Source: Flavisolibacter longurius (GTDB lineage: Bacteria; Bacteroidota; Bacteroidia; Chitinophagales; Chitinophagaceae). Taken from it: DNA of 64,000 nucleotides. Position numbers and translations under genes: made by a program. The notes beneath the pieces are model-generated. The model was not told where the DNA came from, made no database searches, and worked only from the letters and a program-made list of their open reading frames with translations. Where the stretch lies: the NCBI GenBank assembly GCA_014163555.1, contig JACJGO010000018.1:59162-123161 (forward strand), written 5' to 3'. This document shows positions 1 through 7,624 of this stretch, one piece after another (position 1 is the stretch's first letter; the number at the start of each line of letters is the position of its first letter).

Positions 1-441
1 GTGGTGCCTTATCTCTACTTTCTGTTTATTCTGTGGTTGCCGTTTTCCATTCCCCGAACCGGGTTGCTGGTGATTGCCTTTTTTACCGGATTGCTGCTTG
101 ATTATTTTATGTGGCAGCCTGGTTTACACGCTGCTGCCTGTGTGCTCATCGCCTATATACGACCCTTCATCATTACCCTACTCATTCCAAAAGACACCCA
201 GGAGTTTAACTACCGCGAACCATCACCCAAGGCCATGGGCTGGGCACCTTACAGTGTGTACGCACTGGTGATGACCTTTGTGCATCATCTTTACCTGACT
301 TTGCTGGAGTGGCTGCAGTTTGGTACCTGGCTCAGTTTTCTTATAAAGGTTGGCGCTACCACCGCCATCAGCATGCTGCTGATCTTTACGGTAGAATTGC
401 TGTTTCCCCGCAAGGTGAAGTTCCGGACCAATACGGCGTAA
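1..441 (+). CDS. mreD: Rod shape-determining protein MreD, 5'-truncated by the window edge
   Basis: Inner-membrane component of the MreBCD elongasome that positions peptidoglycan synthesis along the lateral wall. The visible 146 residues are very hydrophobic, with four or five membrane helices, the MreD-like stretch PRTGLLVIAFFTGLLLDYF (about residues 19-37) followed by PGLHAAACVLIAYIRP, and a basic C-terminus ending RKVKFRTNTA. The frame is open to base 1 and the usual first membrane helix is missing, so the real start lies upstream; the GTG at position 1 is only the first readable codon. The usual downstream partners (a class B PBP and RodA) do not follow; a repeat and an unrelated lipoprotein gene come next. 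Family assignment is from remembered similarity of these motifs. Confidence 0.75.
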   Translation: MVPYLYFLFILWLPFSIPRTGLLVIAFFTGLLLDYFMWQPGLHAAACVLIAYIRPFIITLLIPKDTQEFNYREPSPKAMGWAPYSVYALVMTFVHHLYLTLLEWLQFGTWLSFLIKVGATTAISMLLIFTVELLFPRKVKFRTNTA

Positions 442-446
442 AGTGG

Positions 447-612
447 CCTGGCCTCCCCCTTCCCCTCCGGTGGAGGGGCTCAGGACAAACACACTGCTTT
501 GTCTGCAACCAGTTTTTATTATCTGTTTCGGATTCGAATAATAAATGATTGCTTCCAACATAATCAGGGTCTTCGATCTGGGCCCTCCCACCGGGAGGGG
601 CGGGGTAGGCCG
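447..612. repeat. GC-rich double-hairpin repeat (intergenic copy)
   Basis: Fills most of the 247-bp gap between mreD and the next gene. It has two perfect 7-bp stems with 3-nt loops, cccctcc-ggt-ggagggg (462-478) and ccctccc-acc-gggaggg (583-599), which bound a core of about 104 nt containing AAACACACTGCTTTG (about 485-499). The same architecture recurs in inverted orientation inside metH at 9800-9940. No protein in this stretch is convincing. It looks like a small dispersed element (MITE- or REP-like); mobility is an inference. Confidence 0.7.
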
Positions 613-688
613 GCTGTTGGTCATTTTAGTCTAACCTTAGCAAAGCCTTTCCTCTTCATCAAACCGAAAGAGTTTAAGTTTGTCCCCC

Positions 689-2092
689 ATGCGTAAGGCA
701 ATTTTTTCGTTTTTCATTCTGCTGGCTGGCGCTTTTTTCCTGACGTTTTCGTCCTCCGGCTGCGCCAATATTATTCCACCATCCGGCGGCCCGCGGGACA
801 GTCTGCCTCCGAAATTAGTTTTGGCTACCCCTGGCGACTCCACCCTAAACTTTCAGGCTAACCGTATCAACTTCGTCTTTGATGAATACGTGGATCTGCA
901 GGAAGTGCAGAATAACCTGCTGTTTACGCCAACCTTCGAGATCAATCCCGAAGTATCTGTACGGTTAAAGACAGTTTCCGTTCGCTTTCGCGACTCTCTT
1001 CTCCCCAACACAACCTATATACTGAACTTTGGCAATGCCATCCGCGATATCAACGAAAGCAACCCGTTACGCAACTTTACTTATGTCTTTTCTACCGGTA
1101 GTGCGCTGGACTCCTTAACGCTGAGCGGCCGGGTGCTGCTGGCTGAAAACGGGCAAACTGATTCCACACTTACCATCCTTTTGCACCGCAATTTGGATGA
1201 TTCGGCAGTGATCAAACAGCGTCCGGTGTACGTGGCCCGCGTGAGAGCCGACGGAACCTTTCGGTTTACCAATCTTCCCCTCGATACGTTTGCCATTTAT
1301 GCTTTGGGAGACGCAGGTATAGTTCGGCGCTACCAAAATAAATCCACACAATATTTTGCGTTTAACGATTCACCGGTTGTGGCCGGAAGCCGCGATTCTA
1401 TTCTTCTCTACGCCTATAAAGAAGCTGCCGCACCTGGACAAACAACGACCGCACCTCCCGGCCGCAGCACACCAACGCCAGGTGGCGCCGAACGGCTTCG
1501 TTTTACGCCGCCGGCTGGTTCGGTGGACCTGCAAAGCGATTTTGTTCTGGGTTTTCCGGTGCCCATTCGCAATTACGATTCTACCAAAGTTTCGCTGAGC
1601 ACCGATTCTACTTTTACACCCGTTCCGTTTACAAGCCGTCTGGATTCGGCCGGAACCGGACTGCGCATCCGTTCTACCTGGCGAGAAGGCACCCGGTACA
1701 ACCTGATCCTCGATCGTGCCTTTGCAGAAGATACATTGGGGCGCCGGCTGCTGAAAACCGATACCCTGAATTTTACCACCAAAAAGCTCAGCGATTACGG
1801 CCGTCTGAACATACGTATCCGGAACATTGATACGGCCCGCAACCCTGTGCTGCAGTTTGTGCAGAATTCGCAGGTAGCGTATTCGGTGCCCATTCGCAGC
1901 GGTGTCTACACCTCCCGGCTGTTTTCACCTGGCGAATACGAGCTGCGCATTTTGTATGATGAGAACGGCAATGGCAAATGGGATCCGGGTGATTTTTTTG
2001 GTGCAAAACGGCAACCGGAAATTGTACAGCCCATCCGGCAAAATATTACCATCAAAGCCGATTGGGACAACGAATTTGAGCGGTCGTTATAA
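689..2092 (+). CDS. Lipoprotein with N-terminal bacterial Ig-like (Big_5/SbsA-type) domain
   Basis: Predicted cell-envelope lipoprotein of unknown role. I start at ATG 689 rather than the in-frame TTG at 680, because it gives a clean lipoprotein signal: basic MRK, hydrophobic stretch, then SSGC with Cys at about residue 25. Next come IPPSGGPRDSLPP and an Ig-like domain (about 33-130) of the kind found at the N-terminus of many Bacteroidota lipoproteins; the strand pattern PPKLVLATPGDS..INFVFDEYVDL is typical. A second beta-rich region (about 270-370) and a C-terminal segment with DENGNGKWDPGDFFG follow, which resembles a carboxypeptidase-regulatory-like or prealbumin-like fold with a Ca-loop-like motif. 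A T/P/G-rich linker lies near 250-265. No enzymatic motif is seen. It ends 48 bp before recR. Confidence 0.8.
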   Translation: MRKAIFSFFILLAGAFFLTFSSSGCANIIPPSGGPRDSLPPKLVLATPGDSTLNFQANRINFVFDEYVDLQEVQNNLLFTPTFEINPEVSVRLKTVSVRFRDSLLPNTTYILNFGNAIRDINESNPLRNFTYVFSTGSALDSLTLSGRVLLAENGQTDSTLTILLHRNLDDSAVIKQRPVYVARVRADGTFRFTNLPLDTFAIYALGDAGIVRRYQNKSTQYFAFNDSPVVAGSRDSILLYAYKEAAAPGQTTTAPPGRSTPTPGGAERLRFTPPAGSVDLQSDFVLGFPVPIRNYDSTKVSLSTDSTFTPVPFTSRLDSAGTGLRIRSTWREGTRYNLILDRAFAEDTLGRRLLKTDTLNFTTKKLSDYGRLNIRIRNIDTARNPVLQFVQNSQVAYSVPIRSGVYTSRLFSPGEYELRILYDENGNGKWDPGDFFGAKRQPEIVQPIRQNITIKADWDNEFERSL

Positions 2093-2126
2093 GCCCTTTT
2101 TAACACCGGTTACGGGGGCAAAATTG

Positions 2127-2134
2127 TACATTTG
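2127..2134 (+). promoter_or_regulatory. Candidate -7 element for recR
   Basis: TACATTTG matches the Bacteroidota -7 consensus TAnnTTTG and lies only 6 nt before the ATG at 2141. A transcript started in the normal place would have almost no leader. No convincing TTTG -33 box is seen at the expected distance, so this is tentative. Confidence 0.35.
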
Positions 2135-2140
2135 TACACT

Positions 2141-2758
2141 ATGCAATTCTCTTCTTCTCTCCTGGAAAATGCGGTCAATGAGTTTGCAAAACTGCCCGGT
2201 ATTGGCAAGAAAACAGCCCTTCGGCTGGTGCTTCATTTGCTGAAGCAGGAAAGCGAAGATGTGCAGCATTTTAGTGAGGTAATGAGCCGCATGCGCAGCG
2301 AGATCAAATTCTGCCAGCGCTGTCACAATGTGGCTGATGCAGATATCTGTTCGATCTGTGGCAACAGTATGCGCAAGCAGGAAATGATTTGCGTGGTGGA
2401 AAATATCCGGGATGTGATTGCACTGGAAAGTACGCAGCAATACAGCGGAACCTATCATGTACTCGGCGGTGTTATTTCACCCCTGGATGGCGTGGGGCCT
2501 AACCAGTTGAACATCGATACACTGATCCATCGTGTACAGAAAGAAGAAACGGCTGAAGTGATCTTCGCACTGAGTCCTACTATTCAGGGAGACACGACCA
2601 TCTATTACATTCAGAAAAAATTACCGGCAACAACAAAGGTGACCACCATTGCCCGGGGTATTGCTTTTGGCGGTGAACTGGAGTATGCCGATGAAATGAC
2701 GCTGGCCCGTAGCCTTCAAAATCGCCTCCCGGTAGACAGCTATGTAAGCAGTCGCTAA
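2141..2758 (+). CDS. recR: Recombination mediator RecR
   Basis: DNA-binding protein of the RecFOR pathway that, with RecO and RecF, loads RecA onto gapped DNA. The 205-residue length is normal for the family. It shows an N-terminal helix-hairpin-helix (LPGIGKKTALRL, 18-29), a C4 zinc finger with Cys58, Cys61, Cys70 and Cys73, and a Toprim domain from about residue 81 (MICVVENIRDVIALE) through ARGIAFGGELEYADEMTL. I choose ATG 2141 over the in-frame TTG 2132, because the protein then begins MQFSSSLLENAV as RecR proteins do. It stands alone: the next gene is convergent, 6 bp past its stop. Confidence 0.96.
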   Translation: MQFSSSLLENAVNEFAKLPGIGKKTALRLVLHLLKQESEDVQHFSEVMSRMRSEIKFCQRCHNVADADICSICGNSMRKQEMICVVENIRDVIALESTQQYSGTYHVLGGVISPLDGVGPNQLNIDTLIHRVQKEETAEVIFALSPTIQGDTTIYYIQKKLPATTKVTTIARGIAFGGELEYADEMTLARSLQNRLPVDSYVSSR

Positions 2759-2764
2759 ACCCTT

Positions 2765-2992
2765 TTACAAAGCTTTATTTTCGCGGTCTTCTTCCACCGA
2801 TTTTATGCCGCGAACATTGTTCAGTTTTTTTAAATCAGGCGTAGTGCCCGTGATGATGCCGGTGAACGATAAAACCTGGTCGATGCAGGCGCCTTCCTTC
2901 TTCATGCGGTCGGCCACCTCATCGATTTTTTCCGTCTGGTCTTCTTCCACAACGGCAATGAATTTTTTAGTTTGTTTCGCTTCTCTTTTCAT
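2765..2992 (-). CDS. Small stand-alone protein resembling a subtilase propeptide / I9 inhibitor
   Basis: 75 residues, no signal peptide. After a basic start (MKREAKQTKK) the chain follows the I9 pattern: a first strand FIAVVEED, a helix TEKIDEVADRMKKEGA, a strand VLSFTGIITGTTP, a second helix DLKKLNNVRG and a last strand IKSVEED. In I9 domains the equivalents are the ferredoxin-like strands and the terminal V..VEED-type edge. It is the last gene of a minus-strand cassette and follows an S8 subtilisin-like peptidase by 94 bp, so a role as intramolecular-chaperone-like partner or inhibitor of that peptidase is plausible (inference). The gap between the two genes holds a 16-bp perfect hairpin that could partly uncouple expression. 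Confidence 0.6.
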   Translation of the reverse strand: MKREAKQTKKFIAVVEEDQTEKIDEVADRMKKEGACIDQVLSFTGIITGTTPDLKKLNNVRGIKSVEEDRENKAL

Positions 2993-3025
2993 ACAAAGCG
3001 CTTGAAGTCGCTACAAGGTAATTAG

Positions 3026-3084
3026 CAATAGACAATTGGCAATGGACAAACAACCAGTTCTTGTCGAATGCCAATTGTCTATTG
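3026..3084. repeat. 16-bp inverted repeat (CAATTGGCA family) between peptidase and I9-like gene
   Basis: The arm CAATAGACAATTGGCA (3026-3041) is the exact reverse complement of TGCCAATTGTCTATTG (3069-3084), with a 27-nt loop. It begins 2 nt after the stop of the S8 peptidase. There is no T-run, so it is not a textbook terminator. Related TTGCCAATTG-type sequences occur at 15141-15169 and 30745-30810, also at gene ends. Confidence 0.7.
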
Positions 3085-3086
3085 AT

Positions 3087-4331
3087 TCAAGGACACTGCG
3101 CTAAACCAATGCCTACATCAGTAGCCGGCAGGTTCAGCCGGCGTGCCAGTTGTACGAGTTTCATCCAAATGTCCGCAGGTGTTGCTTTCGGATATTTCTC
3201 CCAGAGCAGGGCAGCAATGCCAGCCACAAAAGGCGTAGCCATGGAAGTGCCCGAAATGGTGCGATGCTTTTTGCCCTTCCAGCTACTGTAAATATCTACT
3301 CCCGGTGCGGCAATGTCCACCTGCCCGCCATTGAGATTAATGCCACCACAGGAAAATTCGGCCACCCGCAAGTCATTGTCCAGTGCTGCCACCGCCATTA
3401 CCGAAGGACAATTGGCCGGATGCCCTACCGGCTTTATCAATCCGTACTGTCGTTCACTTTCGTTGCCTGCAGCCGCAATAATGATACAGCCGTTGCGTAA
3501 TGCCGTACGGGCCACCCGTTCGTATGCTGGTGAAAAGGTCTCGCCTTCTTCCACACCGGCGCCCAGCGACATGGAGATCACTTTGCATTTGTTCTGCAGG
3601 GCCCATTCAATGCCCGCCAGAATGCCGGAATCATAGCCCACACCCTGGTTGCTCAGTACTTTCCCTACATACAGGTTGGCATCGATAGCCACCCCGTAGC
3701 GCCACCCGGTTTTCTTCTGAATGCCGCCTGCCGAAATCCCGCAGCAATGCGTTCCGTGACCATTCCCATCTTCAACGCCCTGCCGCTTGATGAATGATTT
3801 GTGCTGAATGGTCAGGCGCTTAAAATCGGGATGAGTAAGATTCAGGCCTGTGTCCAAAACGGCGATGTTTACACCTTTGCCGGTACATTTTGAAGCCGGT
3901 AATTTAATGGCCTGGCAGCCCCAGGAAAATTCATCGCTGTCGGGGATGGCCGCTATTTTTACTTTCTTTTTTTCAGCTGTTGCCGGCAGGGCATACACAT
4001 AACGTTCGGGTTCGCTGCGCACCTGGTCGCTGGTGCCGGCACTGGCAGCCATCATAAAACTGAGTTGATCTTCGTTGCCTTCGTTTACGACAGCTACTTT
4101 AAAACTATCGAAGTAAAGTCCATCGGCCTGTTGAAACGCTTCGTTGAAGCGGGTCATGTCAGATTTGAAGTCGTTGATGCTGGCCATTTTTAGCGAAGCA
4201 CTGCGGGATAACTTTTGAATAGACGCCGGTTTGGCCTCGCTGTTCATGGTGATGATGCGCTTGCCGGTAAAACGTGGCCGGGTCCCATGCCTGCCAAACA
4301 GGTTGTCGGGTTGATTGTTTGTGTTGGCCAT
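3087..4331 (-). CDS. Subtilisin-like S8 family serine peptidase without signal peptide
   Basis: Endopeptidase of the subtilase clan. The catalytic triad is complete: Asp160 in IAVLDTGLNLTHPDF, His192 in GNGHGTHCCGI and Ser363 in SGTSMATPFVAG; Asn290 (IIAAAGNES) supplies the oxyanion hole. Residues 1-135 form an N-terminal extension that could contain a degenerate propeptide (strand DSFKVAVVNEG near 75-86), but there is no signal peptide or T9SS tail, unlike most Bacteroidota subtilases. Either the enzyme acts inside the cell, or it leaves by lysis or another route. It is third in a minus-strand cassette: lysozyme-like, unknown, peptidase, then the small I9-like protein. Confidence 0.92.
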   Translation of the reverse strand: MANTNNQPDNLFGRHGTRPRFTGKRIITMNSEAKPASIQKLSRSASLKMASINDFKSDMTRFNEAFQQADGLYFDSFKVAVVNEGNEDQLSFMMAASAGTSDQVRSEPERYVYALPATAEKKKVKIAAIPDSDEFSWGCQAIKLPASKCTGKGVNIAVLDTGLNLTHPDFKRLTIQHKSFIKRQGVEDGNGHGTHCCGISAGGIQKKTGWRYGVAIDANLYVGKVLSNQGVGYDSGILAGIEWALQNKCKVISMSLGAGVEEGETFSPAYERVARTALRNGCIIIAAAGNESERQYGLIKPVGHPANCPSVMAVAALDNDLRVAEFSCGGINLNGGQVDIAAPGVDIYSSWKGKKHRTISGTSMATPFVAGIAALLWEKYPKATPADIWMKLVQLARRLNLPATDVGIGLAQCP

Positions 4332-4376
4332 GGTGTTTGGTTTTTAGGTGAAGAATTGAGCGATGATGTTGTGTTG

Positions 4377-5153
4377 TTATAAGGTTTGCACCTCCATCTC
4401 CGGTTTTTCGGTAATGGTGCGGGTCGTTGCCAGCTTTTCTTCCTTGCTGCGCACCACCATTTTAAAGTTGAAGTCCACATTGCGGGTGGCATATACCAGT
4501 GGCGATACGCCCAGTTTATCGAAATCGCCAAACAAGGTGGTGTAGCTGTTGATCACTGTGCCCAATGGTTTGTCTTCCACCTTGCCCAGGTGTCTTCCAA
4601 CCACGGAAGCAACGCTTGTCAATACGTCGGTGGCCACGTTAAATTTAGCGGCATCTTTCGCCAGCTTCGACAAGTTGCCGATCAGGTCTTTGTATTCGGC
4701 ATCTTCTTTCACTTTGCTTAGAATCTCACCAACATCCCGCAGGCTTTGTTTGCTTTTAACCACGGAACAGAAGACGTGAATCTGGTTCGGTGCCTTTTCT
4801 TCCTGTTTTTCGGACTGCCAGAGGTATATGCTCTTGTTGATGGGCAGACTTTCTTTGTCGTCGATGCGGGGAAAACCCTGCAGGTCAATAGTGCCCACCA
4901 GTTGGTTGGTTACATTGCTGGCAACAAGGGTAAGACAATAAAGTTTGGCATAGCCCGGAAAGGGCCAGACCTTATCGGTGCGATTATCCTTTATATAGGG
5001 AGGCAGCATGCGCAGTTCGATACCGGTAACATCGGCCGAGGTATCAATCTCACGAAGACCACTGCGGGTAGAGAGTGTAGAGAGTTTTTTTGCGAGGTCG
5101 TTTTTGCGTGTAGCGATGAACGTTGTTTCAGGATCTAAGAATTGAATCGCCAT
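4377..5153 (-). CDS. Protein of unknown function in the peptidase/lysozyme-like cassette
   Basis: 258 residues, not recognised. No signal peptide or membrane segment is seen. The N-terminal half is strand-rich (VTGIELRMLPPYI, YAKLYCLTLVASN, LVGTIDLQGFPRI, QIHVFCSVVKSK). The middle (about 135-190) is helical and charged (VGEILSKVKEDAEYKDLIGNLSKLAKDAAKF). A final strand-rich part carries GTVINSYTTLFGDFDKLG and VDFNFKMVVRSK. That order could be a C2- or Ig-like beta-sandwich with a helical insertion, but I cannot assign a family. It lies 45 bp upstream of the S8 peptidase and 114 bp downstream of the lysozyme-like gene, all on one strand, which suggests a shared transcript. Confidence 0.7.
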   Translation of the reverse strand: MAIQFLDPETTFIATRKNDLAKKLSTLSTRSGLREIDTSADVTGIELRMLPPYIKDNRTDKVWPFPGYAKLYCLTLVASNVTNQLVGTIDLQGFPRIDDKESLPINKSIYLWQSEKQEEKAPNQIHVFCSVVKSKQSLRDVGEILSKVKEDAEYKDLIGNLSKLAKDAAKFNVATDVLTSVASVVGRHLGKVEDKPLGTVINSYTTLFGDFDKLGVSPLVYATRNVDFNFKMVVRSKEEKLATTRTITEKPEMEVQTL

Positions 5154-5267
5154 GGTAGAAAGGTTTGAATGCTTACTCTAGGTCCTGTTTTCAGCTTCCC
5201 AGGTGCTTACTTTTTTACGGGTGTTCAGCAGGTGCCCTTTAATAATATCAGAAACGTATGGATTGGT

Positions 5268-6071
5268 TTACGCTGAAAGCGGCGTGGCTTGCCGGCGACT
5301 GTCGCCCTGCAGGTATTCGCCGCTAATGCGGTAAAAGGCATCGGAGGTATTTTTGCCGGCTTTTCCATCAACCCGCAATTGCTGCCCTGCGCTATTCAGC
5401 AAGACCTGAAGCGTTTCAGCTCCTTTATCGTAAACAGAAGGATTGAACATCACTTCAGCACCCACTTTTTTGATCAGTGTAATCACGTCCACTTCACCGG
5501 CAATGGCCAGTTGGCGTTCGCTCAGGCGGCGTAGCAGCACGGCGCCACCAATTTGTTTAGAACCGGCAGCCGGGTCAAACACGCCATCGCTGGTAAATTT
5601 GCCGCGGGTGTAATGGTTGGAAAAACTCCAGAGATAAGGGGAATGAATGCCAAACCGTCTATAGCCAAATCCATTGTATTGTTCCATTTTAAACAACATG
5701 GCTGCAATGCTCCAATCGGTCCAGGTATGCAGCTTTTTCAAGCGTAGGGCATCTTCGGCGCTTTCTTCCCAGGTAAAGGGTGGCCGGCCGGTTTTTGGGA
5801 AGCCACGGGGTACATGCACAGTACGGGCTGTCAGCGGATCGCCATTGTGCAGATGCGTGTTGAATCTGCCGCTGCACTCCATGTTATGCAGAATGGCGAT
5901 AAAATACCAAGGTACGCCAGTACGCTGAGAGACAAGTTCGTATCGTGGTTTACCCGTTGCCATCCGGTCGACACAGGCATCGATGGAGGGGTAATGCCGT
6001 TGGGGAAGAACACAGGTATTAAATAAATTTTGGTACTCATAGCGCAGTGAAAGGTTGAAAGCAACAGCCAT
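5268..6071 (-). CDS. Lysozyme-like (soluble transglycosylase-fold) protein
   Basis: 267 residues. The region YELVSQRTGVPWYFIAILHNMECSGRF (44-70) has the layout of a lysozyme-like active site, with Glu65 as candidate catalytic acid, and is followed by NTHLHNGDPLTARTVHVPRG and PPFTWEESAEDAL, which I recall from proteins annotated as lysozyme family in Bacteroidota and cyanobacteria. The C-terminus (VLLNSAGQQLRVDGKAGKNTSDAFYRI) resembles a peptidoglycan-binding-1 repeat with the usual DGxxGxxT pattern. There is no signal peptide. First gene of the cassette; its promoter must lie in 6072-6250, divergent from metH. Substrate is likely peptidoglycan (inference). Confidence 0.7.
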   Translation of the reverse strand: MAVAFNLSLRYEYQNLFNTCVLPQRHYPSIDACVDRMATGKPRYELVSQRTGVPWYFIAILHNMECSGRFNTHLHNGDPLTARTVHVPRGFPKTGRPPFTWEESAEDALRLKKLHTWTDWSIAAMLFKMEQYNGFGYRRFGIHSPYLWSFSNHYTRGKFTSDGVFDPAAGSKQIGGAVLLRRLSERQLAIAGEVDVITLIKKVGAEVMFNPSVYDKGAETLQVLLNSAGQQLRVDGKAGKNTSDAFYRISGEYLQGDSRRQATPLSA

Positions 6072-6251
6072 ATAGCAACATTTTGTTGGAATAAAGTAGG
6101 GCGAATCTGGACGTATTCACGGAGGCGGGATGGATGGCGTCGTAAGCATGTTAAACTTACAGCTATAATTTAAAAAATTCAATAAAGGATGGAAATAAAT
6201 TTTCATATCTGGCGCTGTACGTCAGGCACTTACCGGCACCGGCCCGGGGGC
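6072..6251. other. Divergent intergenic region upstream of the lysozyme-like cassette and metH
   Basis: No gene is seen in this 180 bp. It must carry the start signals of the minus-strand cassette; the best match read on the minus strand is TACTTTAT, about 25 nt before the lysozyme-like ATG and one mismatch from TAnnTTTG. The metH promoter follows on the plus strand. Confidence 0.5.
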
Positions 6252-6281
6252 TTGACAGTTGACAGAATTGCCTTACTTTTG
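6252..6281 (+). promoter_or_regulatory. Promoter of the methionine synthase genes
   Basis: TTG (6252-6254) and TACTTTTG (6274-6281) separated by 19 nt fit the Bacteroidota TTTG-N19-TAnnTTTG promoter. It implies a 5' leader of about 245 nt before the ATG at 6533. Confidence 0.55.
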
Positions 6282-6532
6282 CGCCACAGGCGGATTTGTT
6301 TATTGTTCGGCCTTTAATAGAACTAATAAACGCAAGAAACTCTCTCTATTGGTTTTTCCTGACGTTTATTGGTGCTGTACGGGCGACGTGAATCGTCAAA
6401 CGTGAATCCTTAAAGCCGTTCTATTTCAATCTGTCTTTTACAGCTTGTTGTTTTTCAACTAGTGAACAAGTGAACCTGTGAACTCGTGAACATTCCTGTA
6501 TCACGTTTGAGGTTCGAATTAAAAATTACACA
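6282..6532 (+). promoter_or_regulatory. Long structured 5' leader of metH
   Basis: About 250 nt without an ORF. It contains an 8-bp inverted repeat aataaacg (6325-6332) / cgtttatt (6363-6370), a small GACG..CGTC stem near 6388-6400, and a four-copy 8-bp tandem repeat GTGAACnn at 6462-6493. I see no B12 box and no recognisable SAM-I core, so no known riboswitch class is claimed. A cis-acting RNA is possible given the gene it precedes. Confidence 0.4.
6462..6493 (+). repeat. Four tandem copies of the 8-mer GTGAACnn
   Basis: Copies start at 6462, 6470, 6478 and 6486 with an exact 8-bp period (variable last two bases aa, ct, tc, at). It lies 40 nt before the metH start codon. It could be a binding array, a slippage-prone repeat or chance. 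Confidence 0.8.
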
Positions 6533-7570
6533 ATGGCAACCATTCAAGAGATTTTAAAAGAACGCATCCTAGTGATTGATGGCGCTATGGGCACCATGAT
6601 CCAGCGCTACAAACTTGCTGAAGAAGATTACCGTGGCGAACGTTTTAAGGACTGGCCTTCTGATCTGAAAGGCAACAACGATCTTTTGTGCCTGACGCAG
6701 CCACATATCATCCGCGAAATTCACGGCAAATACCTCGATGCCGGCGCCGATATCATTGAAACCAACACCTTCAATGCACAAAGGGTTTCGCTGGCCGATT
6801 ACGGCATGGAAAGCCTTGCTTACGAGATCAACCTAGCAGCTGCCCGCATTGCAAAGGAAGCCACCGCATTAGTTGGTTCCGGCGAACAGAAATGGGTGGC
6901 CGGGGCATTGGGACCGCTGAATAAAACGCTTTCCCTTTCGCCGGATGTGAACAATCCCGGCTACCGTGCCTTAACCTTTGACGAAGCGGTGGAAGCTTAT
7001 TATGAGCAGGTAAAAGGTTTGGTGGATGGTGGCGTGGATCTGATCCTGATTGAAACCATATTTGATACGCTGAATGCCAAGGCGGCCATCTTTGCTGTAA
7101 AGAAATATTTCCGCGATATGGCGCAGAAAGAACTGCCCATTATGATCAGCGGTACCATCACCGATGCTTCGGGTCGCACACTAAGTGGTCAAACACTGGA
7201 AGCGTTTTATACCTCCATTCGTCATGCCCGTCCGCTGAGTGTGGGATTGAATTGTGCCTTGGGTGCACAGGAAATGCGTCCGCACATTGAAGAACTGAGC
7301 ACACTTGCCGAATGTTTTACATCGGCTTATCCCAACGCGGGTTTGCCCAATGCCATGGGTGAATACGATGAGCAGCCCGAACAAACGGCGCATTTTCTTG
7401 AAGACTGGGCCAAAGAAGGTTTCGTGAATATTGTGGGTGGCTGTTGCGGCACCACACCGGATCATATTCGTCATATTGCGGAACAGGTACGGAAGATCCG
7501 CCCAAGGCCGCTGCCGGTAGTAGAAAAATCAATCGTAATTGAAAAAGAAGAAAACGTTTCAATAGCCTAA
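6533..7570 (+). CDS. Methionine synthase, homocysteine S-methyltransferase subunit
   Basis: Corresponds to the N-terminal homocysteine-binding module of MetH, encoded separately: it activates homocysteine at a zinc site for methylation by methylcobalamin bound on the partner protein. The TIM-barrel start [13 protein letters not shown], the central [10 protein letters not shown] and the zinc ligands GLNCALG and [12 protein letters not shown] are all present. The length (345 residues) equals that single module. The large subunit begins 54 bp downstream in the same direction, so the two form an operon. Such splitting of MetH is known in Bacteroidota, so this is not a broken gene. Confidence 0.93.
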   Translation: MATIQEILKERILVIDGAMGTMIQRYKLAEEDYRGERFKDWPSDLKGNNDLLCLTQPHIIREIHGKYLDAGADIIETNTFNAQRVSLADYGMESLAYEINLAAARIAKEATALVGSGEQKWVAGALGPLNKTLSLSPDVNNPGYRALTFDEAVEAYYEQVKGLVDGGVDLILIETIFDTLNAKAAIFAVKKYFRDMAQKELPIMISGTITDASGRTLSGQTLEAFYTSIRHARPLSVGLNCALGAQEMRPHIEELSTLAECFTSAYPNAGLPNAMGEYDEQPEQTAHFLEDWAKEGFVNIVGGCCGTTPDHIRHIAEQVRKIRPRPLPVVEKSIVIEKEENVSIA

Positions 7571-7624
7571 ATCAATCCTGATGACCCTCTGTGCCTACGT
7601 GCCTTTGTGGTTCAAAATACTATT

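Noticed and set aside
6282..6532. Cobalamin or SAM riboswitch upstream of metH.
   Set aside because: I looked for a B12 box (GCCACTG-like) and for the SAM-I core and found neither; only generic inverted repeats are present.
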